Positions 27,948 through 36,670 of a stretch of 64,000 nt of DNA are shown piece after piece (the first letter of the stretch is position 1; each line of letters begins with the position of its first letter). The translations under genes and the position numbers were made by a program. The stretch spans positions 1 to 64,000 of the forward strand of contig NZ_JOCF01000037.1 of assembly GCF_000720635.1 (NCBI RefSeq), in the 5' to 3' direction. The notes below the pieces were generated by a model, which saw only the letters and a program-made list of their open reading frames with translations, had not been told where the DNA came from and did not search any database. Source of the stretch: Streptomyces sp. NRRL WC-3742 (GTDB lineage: Bacteria > Actinomycetota > Actinomycetes > Streptomycetales > Streptomycetaceae).

Positions 27948-28920
27948 GGCCCTCGTAGTAATAGAGCGTCACCACGGTCTTCTCGCGCTCGGGGAGGGTG
28001 TTGACGGCCTGGGCCAGCAGCCGGCGCAGCTCGCGGTCCTCGGCGACCTCGACGGGGTTGTCCGCGCCGTGGTCCTCCAGGGTGTCCATCAGGCTGAGCC
28101 GGTCGCCGCTCTCCCCCACCGGGTGCAGCAGCTCGTCCAGGGCGACGACGTTGGCGAGCGAGAGCTGGCTGAAGATGGCGTGCAGGTCCTCCAGCGCGAT
28201 GCCCATCTCCGCCGCGACCTCGGGGTCGTGCGGCGTCCGGCGCAGCCGGGCCTCCAGCGTCGCGTACGTGCGCTCGACGGCCTTGGCCTTCTGGCGCACC
28301 GATCGCGGGATCCAGTCGAGGGCGCGCAGCTCGTCGATGATGGCGCCGCGGATGCGGCTGATCGCGTAGGTCTCGAACTTGATGGCGCGGCCGATGTCGA
28401 ACTTCTCGATGGCGTCGATCAGCCCGAAGACGCCGGAGGAGACGAAGTCGGCCTGCTCGACGTTGGCGGGCAGGCCGACCCCGACCCGGCCGGCCACGTA
28501 CTTGACGAGTGGTGAGTAGTGCAGGATCAGCTGCTCGCGCAGCCTGGCGTCACCGGTGTCCTTGTAGGAGCGCCAGAGTTCCTCGAGCGCGGTGCGGACC
28601 TGGGCCGCGGGCTCGTCGGGGCCGGCCTCGCGCCGGCCCCCCTCATGCCGGCCCGCCCGCTGGGGGCCCGGCGCCCGGGTCGCGTCGGGCTCGGGTGCTC
28701 CGGGGGGCGTGTCGGGCTCGGGCGCGGCGGCGTGCGCGCCGGCGGGCGCGTCCGCGGGCCGGCCCGGCAGCGCCGCCGGCCTGCCGCCCTGGCGCGACAA
28801 GCCTCCCATCGCTCCCGCCTGCTTGGACGGGAGCTCGGTCACGGTCCGCCGCTCGGTCCTCGGCCCGCCCGAGGACCGGGCGCCACCGGTCACTCTGTGT
28901 CCGGGAATGTGTGTGGGCAT
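27838..28920 (-). CDS. whiG: RNA polymerase sigma factor WhiG
   Basis: A sigma factor of the FliA/WhiG type that starts aerial-hypha sporulation in streptomycetes. Region 2 (LRELWRSYK-like [20 protein letters not shown] and [21 protein letters not shown]) is conserved. Region 4 ([22 protein letters not shown]) is also conserved. The 360-residue reading from ATG 28920 has an N-terminal Pro/Ala-rich extension of about 110 residues compared with the ~280-residue family, so a later start (for example near 28845 or 28809) is possible. The 216 bp between 28921 and 29136 presumably hold its promoter. Confidence 0.93.
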   Translation of the reverse strand: MPTHIPGHRVTGGARSSGGPRTERRTVTELPSKQAGAMGGLSRQGGRPAALPGRPADAPAGAHAAAPEPDTPPGAPEPDATRAPGPQRAGRHEGGRREAGPDEPAAQVRTALEELWRSYKDTGDARLREQLILHYSPLVKYVAGRVGVGLPANVEQADFVSSGVFGLIDAIEKFDIGRAIKFETYAISRIRGAIIDELRALDWIPRSVRQKAKAVERTYATLEARLRRTPHDPEVAAEMGIALEDLHAIFSQLSLANVVALDELLHPVGESGDRLSLMDTLEDHGADNPVEVAEDRELRRLLAQAVNTLPEREKTVVTLYYYEGLTLAEIGQVLGVTESRVSQIHTKSVLQLRAKLSDVR

Positions 28921-29136
28921 GCGTGGGTCTGCGCCGTTCTGCCGAGTCATGTGCTGATAGGGAAGGCATGTGGAGCGTAGCGTGACCGACTCACTGCAAA
29001 GCGCTACCGCCACTCGGTCGTCCCTCGATCCGGTGGCGTTCGCCGGCCGGAACCGGGCACACGAACGACGGAACAGGATCAGCAGGTCAGCCCGGTGCCC
29101 CGACTCGCACCACCTCCTCGCGCGCCGCTCCCGCGA

Positions 29137-30315
29137 TCACCTCCTCCGCACCGCGCGCCAGTGCGCGCCGTGCCGTTCGACGAAGCCGAGTGATCCCAAC
29201 TCGTAGAGTTTCTGGAGCACTTCGTCCGGCGGCAGCCCGGACTGCCGGGCCAGTCGTTCGATCGGCGCCCCTTCGGCCGTCGCCGGTACGGCCTCCAGCA
29301 CCCGGGCGACCGCCGGCTCCAGCAGGTCCCGGGGCAGCACCGGGCCGGTGCGCTGCGGCGCGAGGTCCTCCCCGATCGCCCCGATCAGCTCGGTGATCTC
29401 GTCCGCGTCGGTGACGAGGGTGGCCGCGCCGCTGCGGATCAGGGCGTGCACCCCGGCGGAGAGCTCCGAGGTGACGGGCCCGGCGACGCCCATGGTGTGC
29501 CGGTTGAGGTCCCGCGCCCGTCTGGCGGTGCTCAGGGCGCCGCTGCGCACGGCCGCCTCGACGACGACGGTGCCCCGGGTGAGCGCCGCGATGACGCGGT
29601 TGCGCAGGACGAACCGGAACCGGTTGGGGTGTTCGCCGGGCGGGAGTTCGCTGACCAGCAGGCCCTGGACGCCGATCCGCCGGATCAGCGCGGCGTTGCC
29701 CTTCGGGTAGGCCACGTCCACGCCGCAGGCCAGCACCGCGATGGTCATCCCGCCGACGGCGAGCGCGCCCCGGTGGGCGGCCGCGTCGATGCCGTAGGCG
29801 GCTCCGGAGACCACCACCCAGCCGCGCTCGGCCAGTTGGGCCGAGAGCTCGCCGGCGACGTGGGCGCCGTAGGCCGTGCAGGCCCGGGAGCCCACCACCG
29901 AGACCGAGCGGAGGGCGAGCAGCCGCAGCGATCCGGTGCCCGTCGCCCAGAGCCCGATCGGGCGTCCGTCGCCCAGGTCGTCCAGTTGACTGGGCCATTC
30001 CGTGTCCCCCGGAATGATGAAGCGCCCACCGGCGTCCTGTACCCGTTTCAGGTCCCCCGCCGGGTCGAGGCCGGGCAGCCTCGCCTGGTATCCGGCGAGC
30101 CGGGTGGCGTCGAGCCCGGGGTGGTCGGGCACGGTGCCGTCGCGGATCGCGCGGACGAGTTCGGCGGCGGGGAGCCTGCCGAGCCAGCGGCCGACCATGG
30201 CGTCCCCGGGTTCGCTGACCCGGTTGAGCAGGACGCGGGCGAGCCTCTCCTCCTCCGGCCCGGTCACCGCCGGTGCCGTGTCCGGCGCTTGAAGATCCCC
30301 CAGCAGTCGGGTCAT
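29137..30315 (-). CDS. dprA: DNA-processing protein DprA
   Basis: The 392-residue Rossmann-fold protein loads RecA on single-stranded DNA in transformation and recombination. The key motifs are VVGSRACTAYG, VVSGAAYGIDAAAHRGAL, VLACGVDVAYPKGN, RNRVIAALT and VVVEAAVRSGAL. A C-terminal winged-helix domain (IERLARQSGLPPDEVLQKLYE) follows. Its ATG overlaps the comM stop by 4 bp, so it belongs to a yraN-comM-dprA operon. The integrated element now separates it from the upstream promoter, so its expression may depend on the element's left end. Confidence 0.95.
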   Translation of the reverse strand: MTRLLGDLQAPDTAPAVTGPEEERLARVLLNRVSEPGDAMVGRWLGRLPAAELVRAIRDGTVPDHPGLDATRLAGYQARLPGLDPAGDLKRVQDAGGRFIIPGDTEWPSQLDDLGDGRPIGLWATGTGSLRLLALRSVSVVGSRACTAYGAHVAGELSAQLAERGWVVVSGAAYGIDAAAHRGALAVGGMTIAVLACGVDVAYPKGNAALIRRIGVQGLLVSELPPGEHPNRFRFVLRNRVIAALTRGTVVVEAAVRSGALSTARRARDLNRHTMGVAGPVTSELSAGVHALIRSGAATLVTDADEITELIGAIGEDLAPQRTGPVLPRDLLEPAVARVLEAVPATAEGAPIERLARQSGLPPDEVLQKLYELGSLGFVERHGAHWRAVRRR

Positions 30316-30882
30316 GCCTCGTCCCCTTTCCTGTCCTCCTGGACGGCCGGTGGGCCTTCCCGTCGGCCGAGGGCCCGTTCGGTCAGCGGGAGCCCCTGCT
30401 CGATTCCGGTGCGCAGGACCAGGGCGGTGCGCACGTCCCGCTGGTCCGGACGGTCACGGCCGGCCAGGTCGGCGACCGTCCAGGCGACCCGGAGCACCCG
30501 GTCCAGCCCCCGGGCCGTCAGCAGCCCGCGCTCCAGCTGCCGGGCCACGTCGTTGAGGGCGCCGGAGTCCAGCTGCCAGCGGGTGCGCAACTCGTGGCCC
30601 GGCACCTCGGCGTTGGTCCGCCACGGCGTCCCGGCCAGCCGGGCTGCGGCCCTCTCCCGGGCGGCCAGCACCCGGGCCGCGACGGTCTCGGTGGTCTCGG
30701 CCGTCACGTCCCGCTCCATGAGTTCGATCCTGGTGACCGGGGCGACCTGGACCTGGAGGTCGACCCGGTCCAGCAGCGGCCCGGAGAGCCGCCCCTGGTA
30801 CCGGCTGACCATGGCGGGGGTGCACTCGCAGCCCTCGCCCCGCCGTGAGTACCGCCCGCACGGGCACGGGTTGGCGGCCAGG
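30312..30882 (-). pseudogene. comM: 3' part of comM/yifB, split by the element
   Basis: This is the C-terminal third of a YifB/ComM Mg-chelatase-like AAA+ protein. It begins at LAANPCPCGRYSRR, continues through MVSRYQGRLSGPLLDRVDLQ and ends in the Mg_chelatase_C helical domain. The N-terminal two thirds are 31 kb away at 61864-62957. The frame stays open leftward into the element up to a GTG at 31004, which would give a chimera with ~41 element-encoded residues; I doubt it is functional. ComM is a branch-migration helicase that helps heterologous DNA integration in natural transformation. Confidence 0.9.
30877..30882. other. Left attachment core of the element
   Basis: GCCAGG lies between comM sequence on the left and element sequence (TTATGGGAG) on the right. 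An identical hexamer is at the other end. Flanking bases differ on both sides, so the core is exactly 6 bp. Confidence 0.85.
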
Positions 30883-31000
30883 TTATGGGAGCCGTTCAAT
30901 CTGTCCGTTGTCCACGGTGAAGTGCCCCACCGCCCTCCACAGGCAGCGGCTCGCACCAGCAGTGTGTGGGGGCCTATCTGTTCTCTCTTCCTGACCGCCG

Positions 31001-31027
31001 TCACCTAGCGTGACTCTCGCTAGGTGA
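31001..31027. repeat. 10-bp inverted repeat near the left end
   Basis: TCACCTAGCG (31001-31010) pairs with CGCTAGGTGA (31018-31027) around a 7-nt spacer, 120 bp inside the left end. It may be an accessory recombinase or regulator site, or a weak terminator. The rest of 30883-31165 shows no gene that I can support. Confidence 0.45.
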
Positions 31028-31165
31028 CCGGTCGAGAGCTCGACTCATGCCCGTGATCGCGTGGCGAACGCACTTGGCTGGGAAGAAGCTTTAGCCGTCT
31101 GGCTCCGGGGCAGTGTCAGGAGCGGCGATCGCCGCGAGCGCCCGAGCATTCAGGGAGTACCACAG

Positions 31166-31897
31166 TTGAGCTACAAGCAGCCCGATCTGCAGGTGACCTA
31201 CGAGCCCAGCAAGGGATGGGCCCACTTCGTCCTCTATACCGAGCCCCAGCACGGCCTGACCAGCGCCGGCCTCAATGGCACGGTGTCCATCGAGAGGCAG
31301 ACCCGTTACGTCAAGGAGTGGCTGGGCCGGCTCCAGAGGTGTGACCCGAACCCTTTGCACACCACGCTCGTCGGGAACAGTGATATCCCTGCCCTGTTCC
31401 ACCCGTGCGTGTACGACGACAAGGACAGCCCGTCTGCGGTGGGCGGCGACGGTTGTGTGTGCTACCAGACTTCGTACGACCCTGAGTTCGGGCTCCCAGT
31501 GGTGGCGCACCACTACCGCACGGTCACGGGGAACATCGAGAAGTGGACCTACTCGACCTACGCGCCGGTCGACCTCCGGCCCAATGACACCTTCGCCTCG
31601 CTGATCATCGACCAGGGTGCGTACTTCTGGGTCCGGACGGCCAGCGGCCTCTTGTCGCTCCTCCCGGAGAGCCGGAAGGCAGGCGGGTACTCCATCGGGT
31701 ACGGAGGCGGCGGTCCCACCAACCTTGCCTGGTACATCCAGCAGCTCATCGAGTCGAACGGGGGGAACACCGCCGCTGGCGCCCTTCGCGGGACCGGCAT
31801 GCCGGACGCCAGGCTCCGCGAGTGGGTGTCGAGTGAGGAGTCTATGCAGACTCGGGAACTGACGCTGGATGACCTCCGGAGGATCCAGCGAGGCTGA
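31166..31897 (+). CDS. Hypothetical protein, leftmost gene of the element
   Basis: I propose the TTG start at 31166, 8 nt after AGGGAG; a GTG at 31061 would add 35 residues. The 243-residue product is soluble and rich in aromatic residues (GWAHFVLYTEPQHGL; NIEKWTYSTYAP), with several cysteines in ALFHPCVYDD and GGDGCVCYQTSYDP. It ends with a charged tail (LTLDDLRRIQRG). I do not recognise a family. It converges on two related unknown genes across a strong terminator and might be cargo. Confidence 0.6.
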   Translation: MSYKQPDLQVTYEPSKGWAHFVLYTEPQHGLTSAGLNGTVSIERQTRYVKEWLGRLQRCDPNPLHTTLVGNSDIPALFHPCVYDDKDSPSAVGGDGCVCYQTSYDPEFGLPVVAHHYRTVTGNIEKWTYSTYAPVDLRPNDTFASLIIDQGAYFWVRTASGLLSLLPESRKAGGYSIGYGGGGPTNLAWYIQQLIESNGGNTAAGALRGTGMPDARLREWVSSEESMQTRELTLDDLRRIQRG

Positions 31898-31922
31898 GGC
31901 ATCTCAGCTCACGTGCAACTCG

Positions 31923-31950
31923 CCGGCCCCGAACCACGGTTCGGGGCCGG
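31923..31950. terminator. Bidirectional hairpin terminator
   Basis: A perfect 13-bp repeat (31923-31935 and 31938-31950) with almost no loop lies between the convergent genes ending at 31897 and 32005. Confidence 0.75.
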
Positions 31951-32004
31951 GATGCGTTCGAGAAACCGCGGCATACCTGTCGGCAGTGGCGTGATCAGCT
32001 CCGA

Positions 32005-32463
32005 CTAGAGGACGTCCTGACCGATGGCTTCGGCTCGGAGAACACCGTTGCGGTCGATGAAGTAGAGACCCATGTCGTGCATGTCGTGGAGCCAGTGCAC
32101 CATCCCGGCCGCGTCCGGGATGAGATCCGCGTCCGGGTATTCCTGCTGTTTGCGGTTGTACCGCTGCCGGTACTCCTCCACCGTCCATCGCTTGCCGTCG
32201 GGGCAGGACTCGGTGATGACCGTGAACTCACCGGACTGGAGGACCTGTTCCAGCGCGATATCGGCCTTGCGCAGGGTCTCGCTCGGGTACCTCACCCCTG
32301 TGTTGTAGTGACGGAGCAGTTCAGCCGCGCGGGCTGGTCCGAGCTCGGTCTCTGCGTCGCCCGGCTGGGCCGGCACGTACAACGGGTAGGTCACGTGACC
32401 GCTGCGGGCGCGGGCAGCGGCAGCCCGGCGGGCGTGCTTCTTCCGCGTGGAGCTACTGGCCAT
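32005..32463 (-). CDS. Hypothetical protein, paralogue of the next gene
   Basis: A 152-residue protein with a basic N-terminus (MASSSTRKKHARRAAAARAR). The body, YPLYVPAQPGDAETELGP..., TLRKADIALEQVL... and MVHWLHDMHDMGLYFIDRNG, clearly parallels the protein encoded at 32546-32983. Both share the pattern PLY, a TLR-ADI-LE segment, a W-EEHR/W-EEYR segment and a final W-H-GF/LYF turn. Function unknown; the pair looks like a diverged tandem duplication. Confidence 0.65.
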   Translation of the reverse strand: MASSSTRKKHARRAAAARARSGHVTYPLYVPAQPGDAETELGPARAAELLRHYNTGVRYPSETLRKADIALEQVLQSGEFTVITESCPDGKRWTVEEYRQRYNRKQQEYPDADLIPDAAGMVHWLHDMHDMGLYFIDRNGVLRAEAIGQDVL

Positions 32464-32545
32464 CTTGGTGTCCCTGACTGTGGTGTTCGATGGGAATGTT
32501 CGACAGCGCCTCGGGCGTACGGCATGAGGCGGTTTCCGTCGGTCA

Positions 32546-32983
32546 CTAGAAGAGGCCCGCCCCCTCCGGGTTCTCGTGGATGTATCCGTCCTCGCACACG
32601 AAACAGAACCCGATGCGGTGCCACCCGTGGATCTGCTCGATGAGGCCCGCCTCGTCCGCGACCTGGTCGATGGGATAGCCGTCTGAGGTCAGCTCGGCAA
32701 CGATGTGGAGCCGGTGCTCCTCCAAGCTCCACGTCTTCGTGCTTCGGTCGTCCCACCGGAGCACGGAGAAGTGGTTGAGCCGGAGGATGCGCTCAAGTTC
32801 GATGTCGGCCCTTCTCAGGGTTGACTTGGGCTGATAGAGCCGGAGGAGTTGGGCGGTCCGCTCAGTGCCGAGCTGTTCCTCGGCTTCTCCCGGCAGCGAG
32901 GCCCCGTAGAGCGGGTGGTCGGAGTGGTCGGGATGTCCGACTGGGGCGTCTACGGAGAACGCCTGGTCTTCTGCCACATGCAC
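32546..32983 (-). CDS. Hypothetical protein, paralogue of the previous gene
   Basis: A 145-residue protein whose segments HPLYGASLPGEAEEQLGT, TLRRADIELERILRLNHF, TWSLEEHRLHIV and IHGWHRIGFCFVCEDGYI align with the neighbour at 32005-32463. It lacks the basic N-terminal tail. An 82-bp gap separates the two genes, which are probably one transcript. No known domain recognised. Confidence 0.65.
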   Translation of the reverse strand: MHVAEDQAFSVDAPVGHPDHSDHPLYGASLPGEAEEQLGTERTAQLLRLYQPKSTLRRADIELERILRLNHFSVLRWDDRSTKTWSLEEHRLHIVAELTSDGYPIDQVADEAGLIEQIHGWHRIGFCFVCEDGYIHENPEGAGLF

Positions 32984-33332
32984 GACTGTTATCCCCTTCG
33001 GCGAGTTTGCCCCGGAAGGTACCGCAGCGCCCGGTTGCGGGTGGATGTGGCGCGCGCTGCATTCGACCAGGCGAGTGTCAGCTCAACGGCGGCGGCCGTG
33101 TGGTGATCCCCTCCAGATCAATGCCCCATGGATGCGCGGACGGCTCGGAGCGGCGTCGGCTACAGCCGGTGCGGAGCCGACGGACGGCAGGCGAGCCGAG
33201 CCGGTGGCGTGTCCGTCGGCAATTTCCGCGCTGCAAACCGGCGTGGAGAGCGATCGGACTGGTATCCAGGAACATGTGTGGCTCCCGGCGGCTGGTACGC
33301 CGGGAGCCACACTTGCGTTCGAAACCGGTGGG
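32984..33332. other. Intergenic region with hairpin terminator
   Basis: 349 bp without a supported gene. A perfect 15-bp inverted repeat (33276-33290 and 33298-33312) with a 7-nt loop lies 20 bp past the DUF397 gene stop and should terminate that transcript. The rest probably holds the promoter of the paralogue pair. Confidence 0.65.
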
Positions 33333-33599
33333 CTACAGCGTGCCGCCGGTGAAGCGGTCGCTGGTCTTGAGCTCGGCGATGAATGCGGTCCAGTCCTCGG
33401 CGGTGAAGCCGAGGACCGGGCCGGTGCCGCCAGCCTTGGTGTCGCGGACCGCGACGGTGCGAAGGGAGCCGGCCGGGAAGAGGCCGGTCTCGACGCATTC
33501 GGCTTCGTTGCCGCTGTAGCTGGACTTGTGCCAGCCATGTGCGCCCTGATCGAGATTGTGCACTGCGAGCTGCCTTTCGGACGGAGGGAGCCAACTCAC
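33333..33599 (-). CDS. DUF397 protein, partner of the XRE regulator
   Basis: An 88-residue protein with the DUF397 landmarks GWHKSSYSGNEAECVET, VAVRDTKAGGTGPVLGFT and a final DWTAFIAELKT. Such proteins are typically encoded beside XRE/DUF5753 regulators in streptomycetes (BldB-related small proteins are in the same wider group). It overlaps the regulator gene by 4 bp. Confidence 0.85.
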   Translation of the reverse strand: MSWLPPSERQLAVHNLDQGAHGWHKSSYSGNEAECVETGLFPAGSLRTVAVRDTKAGGTGPVLGFTAEDWTAFIAELKTSDRFTGGTL

Positions 33600-34462
33600 T
33601 TGGCTGAGAGGGCTTCCAGCAAGTATGTCCGGGTGTCCACTATCGACAGCGCTTGTGCCTGGAGGTGGGTGAACCGGTCAGCGGTCAGGCGGACCTCGGC
33701 CGGATCGTCGCTGAAGGAGTTGATGTTGGTTCCCTCGACGTACGTGATGCTGCCGTCGGCCGTGTCGTCGAAGCTCAACAGCATGAACGAGCCCGACATG
33801 CCGACGTGCTCGCCGGCGCTGAAGGGCAGTATCTGGATCGAGATGTTGTGCCGCTGGCTCAGGTTGAGCAGGTGTTGGATCTGGTCGCGCATGACAGCCG
33901 GCCCGCCGACCACGGTGCGGATGGCGGCTTCTCCGATGATCGCCCAGACCTGGGGCGGGTTGTCGCGCTCCAGGATTTCCTTGCGCCGCTGACGCAGGTC
34001 GAGCAGTTCGTCGAGTGGCAGTGGCTGGCCGCCTCGCCGCAGGGTTTTGCCCACTTCGATGATCGCCGAGCTGTACTCCCGGGTCTGGAAGATGCCCGGA
34101 ATGGCCAGGATCTGGAAGGTGCGGATGTCGGTGGCCAGGTCCTCGACGTCGGCGACGTCCACGATGGTGGGGCCGACCTTGGAGCTGTAGCCGGACCACC
34201 AGCCGCGTACGCGGCCGTGCTTGGCGAGCTGGACGAGCCGCTCCAGCAGTTTCTCGTCCTCGACGCCGTAGATCTCGGCGTACGCCTTGGCATCGGCGAC
34301 GCTGACCGCGGTGTGGCCGGACTCCTGGCGCCGCACCGCGGAGACACCGACGCCGAGCTTGATCGCCACCGATTCCACGGTGATGTCGCGCTCCTCGCGC
34401 AGACGCCGCAGCTGCCCGCCGAGCAGGCGCTTGCGGATCGTGGGGACTCCCTTGTAGCTCAT
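33596..34462 (-). CDS. XRE-family regulator with DUF5753 domain
   Basis: A 288-residue protein. The N-terminal helix-turn-helix is LRRLREERDITVESVAIKLG followed by GVSAVRRQESGHTAV. The rest is a DUF5753 domain (ILAIPGIFQTREYSSAI; QVWAIIGEAAIRTVVGG). These regulators work with DUF397 proteins and serine-kinase-like ATPases in developmental control. The ATPase gene here is divergent across a 199-bp gap with two dyads. I chose the ATG at 34462 rather than the longer frame. Confidence 0.88.
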   Translation of the reverse strand: MSYKGVPTIRKRLLGGQLRRLREERDITVESVAIKLGVGVSAVRRQESGHTAVSVADAKAYAEIYGVEDEKLLERLVQLAKHGRVRGWWSGYSSKVGPTIVDVADVEDLATDIRTFQILAIPGIFQTREYSSAIIEVGKTLRRGGQPLPLDELLDLRQRRKEILERDNPPQVWAIIGEAAIRTVVGGPAVMRDQIQHLLNLSQRHNISIQILPFSAGEHVGMSGSFMLLSFDDTADGSITYVEGTNINSFSDDPAEVRLTADRFTHLQAQALSIVDTRTYLLEALSAK

Positions 34463-34521
34463 GTCTCCCCCTGGGATGAGGACGGTGTGCATCAGTGTGG
34501 CGTTTCCCGCGCCACATACGC

Positions 34522-34555
34522 CAGTTCGGAAAACTGAAAACGTGTCACCTGACAC
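34522..34555. promoter_or_regulatory. Two dyads between the XRE and ATPase genes
   Basis: CAGTT...AACTG (34522-34536) and the perfect GTGTCA-CC-TGACAC (34542-34555) lie in the divergent gap. They are good candidates for XRE regulator operators. Confidence 0.45.
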
Positions 34556-34661
34556 TCTTGCAGTTCTGCGCACAGTACGGGATGGTGTTTGCCACGCTCT
34601 CACCGTGGGTGTCTCTAGACGCACGGGGAGTGATCATCTCCGTGCCTTCTGGGGGTCCCCC

Positions 34662-35147
34662 ATGCCTGAGATCTCGCAGCTTTCACTTCATCCGCGTTCC
34701 ACTTCGTTGCTCGTGCTGTGTCCGCCCTTGCCGGTGGTGCTGCTCGTGGCACCGACCGCCAAGGACGCTTCCGCCGCCCGCCGGTCCGCCGTGAGCGCCG
34801 TCAGCGCCTGGCAGCCGCTGGTAGGGAGGGCGGTCCTGAGGGACCTGGAACTCTGCACGGCTGAGCTGTTGAGCAACGCCGTGCTGCACGCCCGGACCAC
34901 GAGCACGCTGCTGGTGTGCTGGACCGGCGAGCGCCTGCGCGTCGAGGTGTCCGACGCCAGCGGCCGGATGCCCACCACCGAGTGCCCTCTGGGCAACGCC
35001 GAGCACGGGCGCGGACTGCAGCTGGTCAACGCGCTGGCCACCGCTTGGGGGACAGTGCGGTGCGGCGACGGCAAGACGATCTGGGCCGAGTTCGGCGCCG
35101 ACGGGCCGTGCGAAGCCGCCGGCGGTCGCTTGGAAACCGCGTGCTGA
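34662..35147 (+). CDS. HATPase-domain protein (RsbW-like serine kinase family)
   Basis: A 161-residue single-domain GHKL ATPase. The N-box is in LELCTAELLSNAVLHARTTS, the G1 box in VEVSDASGRMPT and the G2-type region in AEHGRGLQLVNALAT. This matches the anti-sigma-factor/serine-kinase group found beside XRE-DUF397 genes. It heads the rightward cargo cluster, so it may connect regulation to that operon. ATG 34662 chosen; the frame is open further upstream. Confidence 0.85.
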   Translation: MPEISQLSLHPRSTSLLVLCPPLPVVLLVAPTAKDASAARRSAVSAVSAWQPLVGRAVLRDLELCTAELLSNAVLHARTTSTLLVCWTGERLRVEVSDASGRMPTTECPLGNAEHGRGLQLVNALATAWGTVRCGDGKTIWAEFGADGPCEAAGGRLETAC

Positions 35148-35530
35148 CCGCCGTGAGAGCAAGTGCCGACGGTTTCGACTGTGAGGCGCTGGCCATCTCG
35201 GACCACCGCGCGGACGGTCAGGCGTACACGCAGCCGATGTTCTGGCTGTGCCGCTACCGGGCCGACGACATCCAGGCGGCCACGGCCTGGCTGGTCGACC
35301 GCATGGAGATGTTCTCCCTGCTGCTGGACGGTCCGGCCGCGAACACTGCGGCCCGCTGGCTGGGCGACCAGCGTCTGTGGGCCGGCGCTCTGGCCGCCCT
35401 GCGCGCCGGACGGCGGGTGAATGTCGGTGACGTCGATTCCTTTGGCGTGCGCTACGAGCTCGCCGTCAACCCTCTGGCCCGGACCTCACCCGCCGACTTC
35501 GGCATCTTCCCGAAGGGTGCTGCCGCATGA
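35141..35530 (+). CDS. Hypothetical protein in the cargo operon
   Basis: A 129-residue protein starting at GTG 35141 (or 35153), overlapping the ATPase stop. It contains ALAISDHRADGQAYTQPMFW and GRRVNVGDVDSFGVRYEL. I do not recognise a family. The stop overlaps the next ATG, so it is co-translated. Confidence 0.6.
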   Translation: MLTAVRASADGFDCEALAISDHRADGQAYTQPMFWLCRYRADDIQAATAWLVDRMEMFSLLLDGPAANTAARWLGDQRLWAGALAALRAGRRVNVGDVDSFGVRYELAVNPLARTSPADFGIFPKGAAA

Positions 35531-35934
35531 GCGCGCCGAAGCTTCAACCCGGCGTGTGGTGCGAGTGCTTCGTCCACTCGCCGCAGCAGGACGAAGGCCC
35601 TCGGCTCCTGGCCTCCTTCGAGGCGTCCACCCCGGCGGGAGCCGTGCGCTGGATGCGCGTCGCGGTGCGGCTGACGGTGTCCGCGCTGGAGGGACCGGAG
35701 GCCGAGGCCGTCGAGGACTGGCTGTTCACCGGCCAGGCCGCCGCGGTGGACGCGCTGAACGGCGGCGAGCCCTATGCGTTCGCCGTGCGCCACCGGCACA
35801 CGCGCGTCGAGTGGACGGCTCGCCCGGTGCTGTTCGCCCCGCTCGCTGACCGCCAGGCCGCAGTGCTTCCGCCGTGTGCATATCGCTTCACGCCCCCCAG
35901 TCCGGCCGCGCTCCCGCCGGCGGCCACCCCGTAG
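35527..35934 (+). CDS. Hypothetical protein in the cargo operon
   Basis: A 135-residue soluble protein (MSAPKLQPGVWCECFVHSPQ) that overlaps the previous gene by 4 bp. The C-terminal 20 residues are proline-rich. It has no recognised domain; its place suggests an accessory role for the kinase/ATP-grasp/radical SAM enzymes. Confidence 0.6.
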   Translation: MSAPKLQPGVWCECFVHSPQQDEGPRLLASFEASTPAGAVRWMRVAVRLTVSALEGPEAEAVEDWLFTGQAAAVDALNGGEPYAFAVRHRHTRVEWTARPVLFAPLADRQAAVLPPCAYRFTPPSPAALPPAATP

Positions 35935-36031
35935 ACCCCTTCCCAGCCCGGCCCCGGACCGCTGGCCCGGTCGGCCTGGGAAGGACGCTCCGCCCACCTG
36001 TCGTGCAAGGCGAAGGGCAAGGAGAACGACG

Positions 36032-36670
36032 TTGCGCATCCTGGTCGACGGATTAGACCTCTCTGGCAAGACCACCCTGACTCACGCGCTGGTCGGCGAG
36101 TTCGCCGACCGCGGTGTCCCGGCCGTGCGCCACCGGGGCATGCTCGCTCACCACCACCCGATCGAGCCGATCCTCAAGCGCCTGCCGCTGTTCCGCCAGC
36201 CGGACAGCAGCTTGATCACGACAGCCTTCCTCGGCGCCGGATACGCGCTGGACGCGCTGCTGGTGAAGGCCGACCCGCCCCAGCCGCGGGGCACCGTCCT
36301 CGTCCAGGACGGCTACGCGGACCGGACCGTCGCCTTCGGCATCGCGGGCGGCCCCTACCTTGCGGCCGTGCTGGGCCTGCGCTGGCCGGCTCTGTTCGCC
36401 CCCTTCGACCTGGCCGTCTACGTCCACGCGCCGATCGCCGTGCGCCGCAAGCGCGTCGCCGGACGCGAGGACATCGACGCGAACGATCGCCGCAGCGTCG
36501 AGGACCGCCCCTTCGCCGACCTGTTCAATGCCGTCCTGCTGCACGGCATGGGCCGACGCCACCGGCGCCTGCTCGTCTTCGACACCGCCGAGCACTCCCC
36601 GCAGCAGATGGCCCGTCAGATAGCGGACGCAGCTCTCGCGACCGCGTCCACCGAACGGAGGACCGCATGA
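36032..36670 (+). CDS. Thymidylate-kinase-like P-loop kinase with TTA codon
   Basis: A 212-residue kinase. TTG start at 36032 follows AAGGAG with 7-nt spacing; this gives LRILVDGLDLSGKTTLTHAL, so the P-loop is right at the N-terminus as in dTMP kinases. VQDGYADRTVAFG matches the substrate-binding DR motif and RRKRVAGREDIDANDRR the lid arginines. It is probably a nucleoside-monophosphate or related small-molecule kinase; the acceptor is unknown. Codon 8 is TTA (36053-36055), read by the bldA tRNA in streptomycetes. It overlaps the next gene by 4 bp. Confidence 0.8.
   Translation: MRILVDGLDLSGKTTLTHALVGEFADRGVPAVRHRGMLAHHHPIEPILKRLPLFRQPDSSLITTAFLGAGYALDALLVKADPPQPRGTVLVQDGYADRTVAFGIAGGPYLAAVLGLRWPALFAPFDLAVYVHAPIAVRRKRVAGREDIDANDRRSVEDRPFADLFNAVLLHGMGRRHRRLLVFDTAEHSPQQMARQIADAALATASTERRTA

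Noticed and set aside
31904..32188. Minus-strand 94-residue frame overlapping the first paralogue gene
   Set aside because: It overlaps the better-supported 32005-32463 gene and the terminator at 31923-31950, and has no plausible ribosome site.
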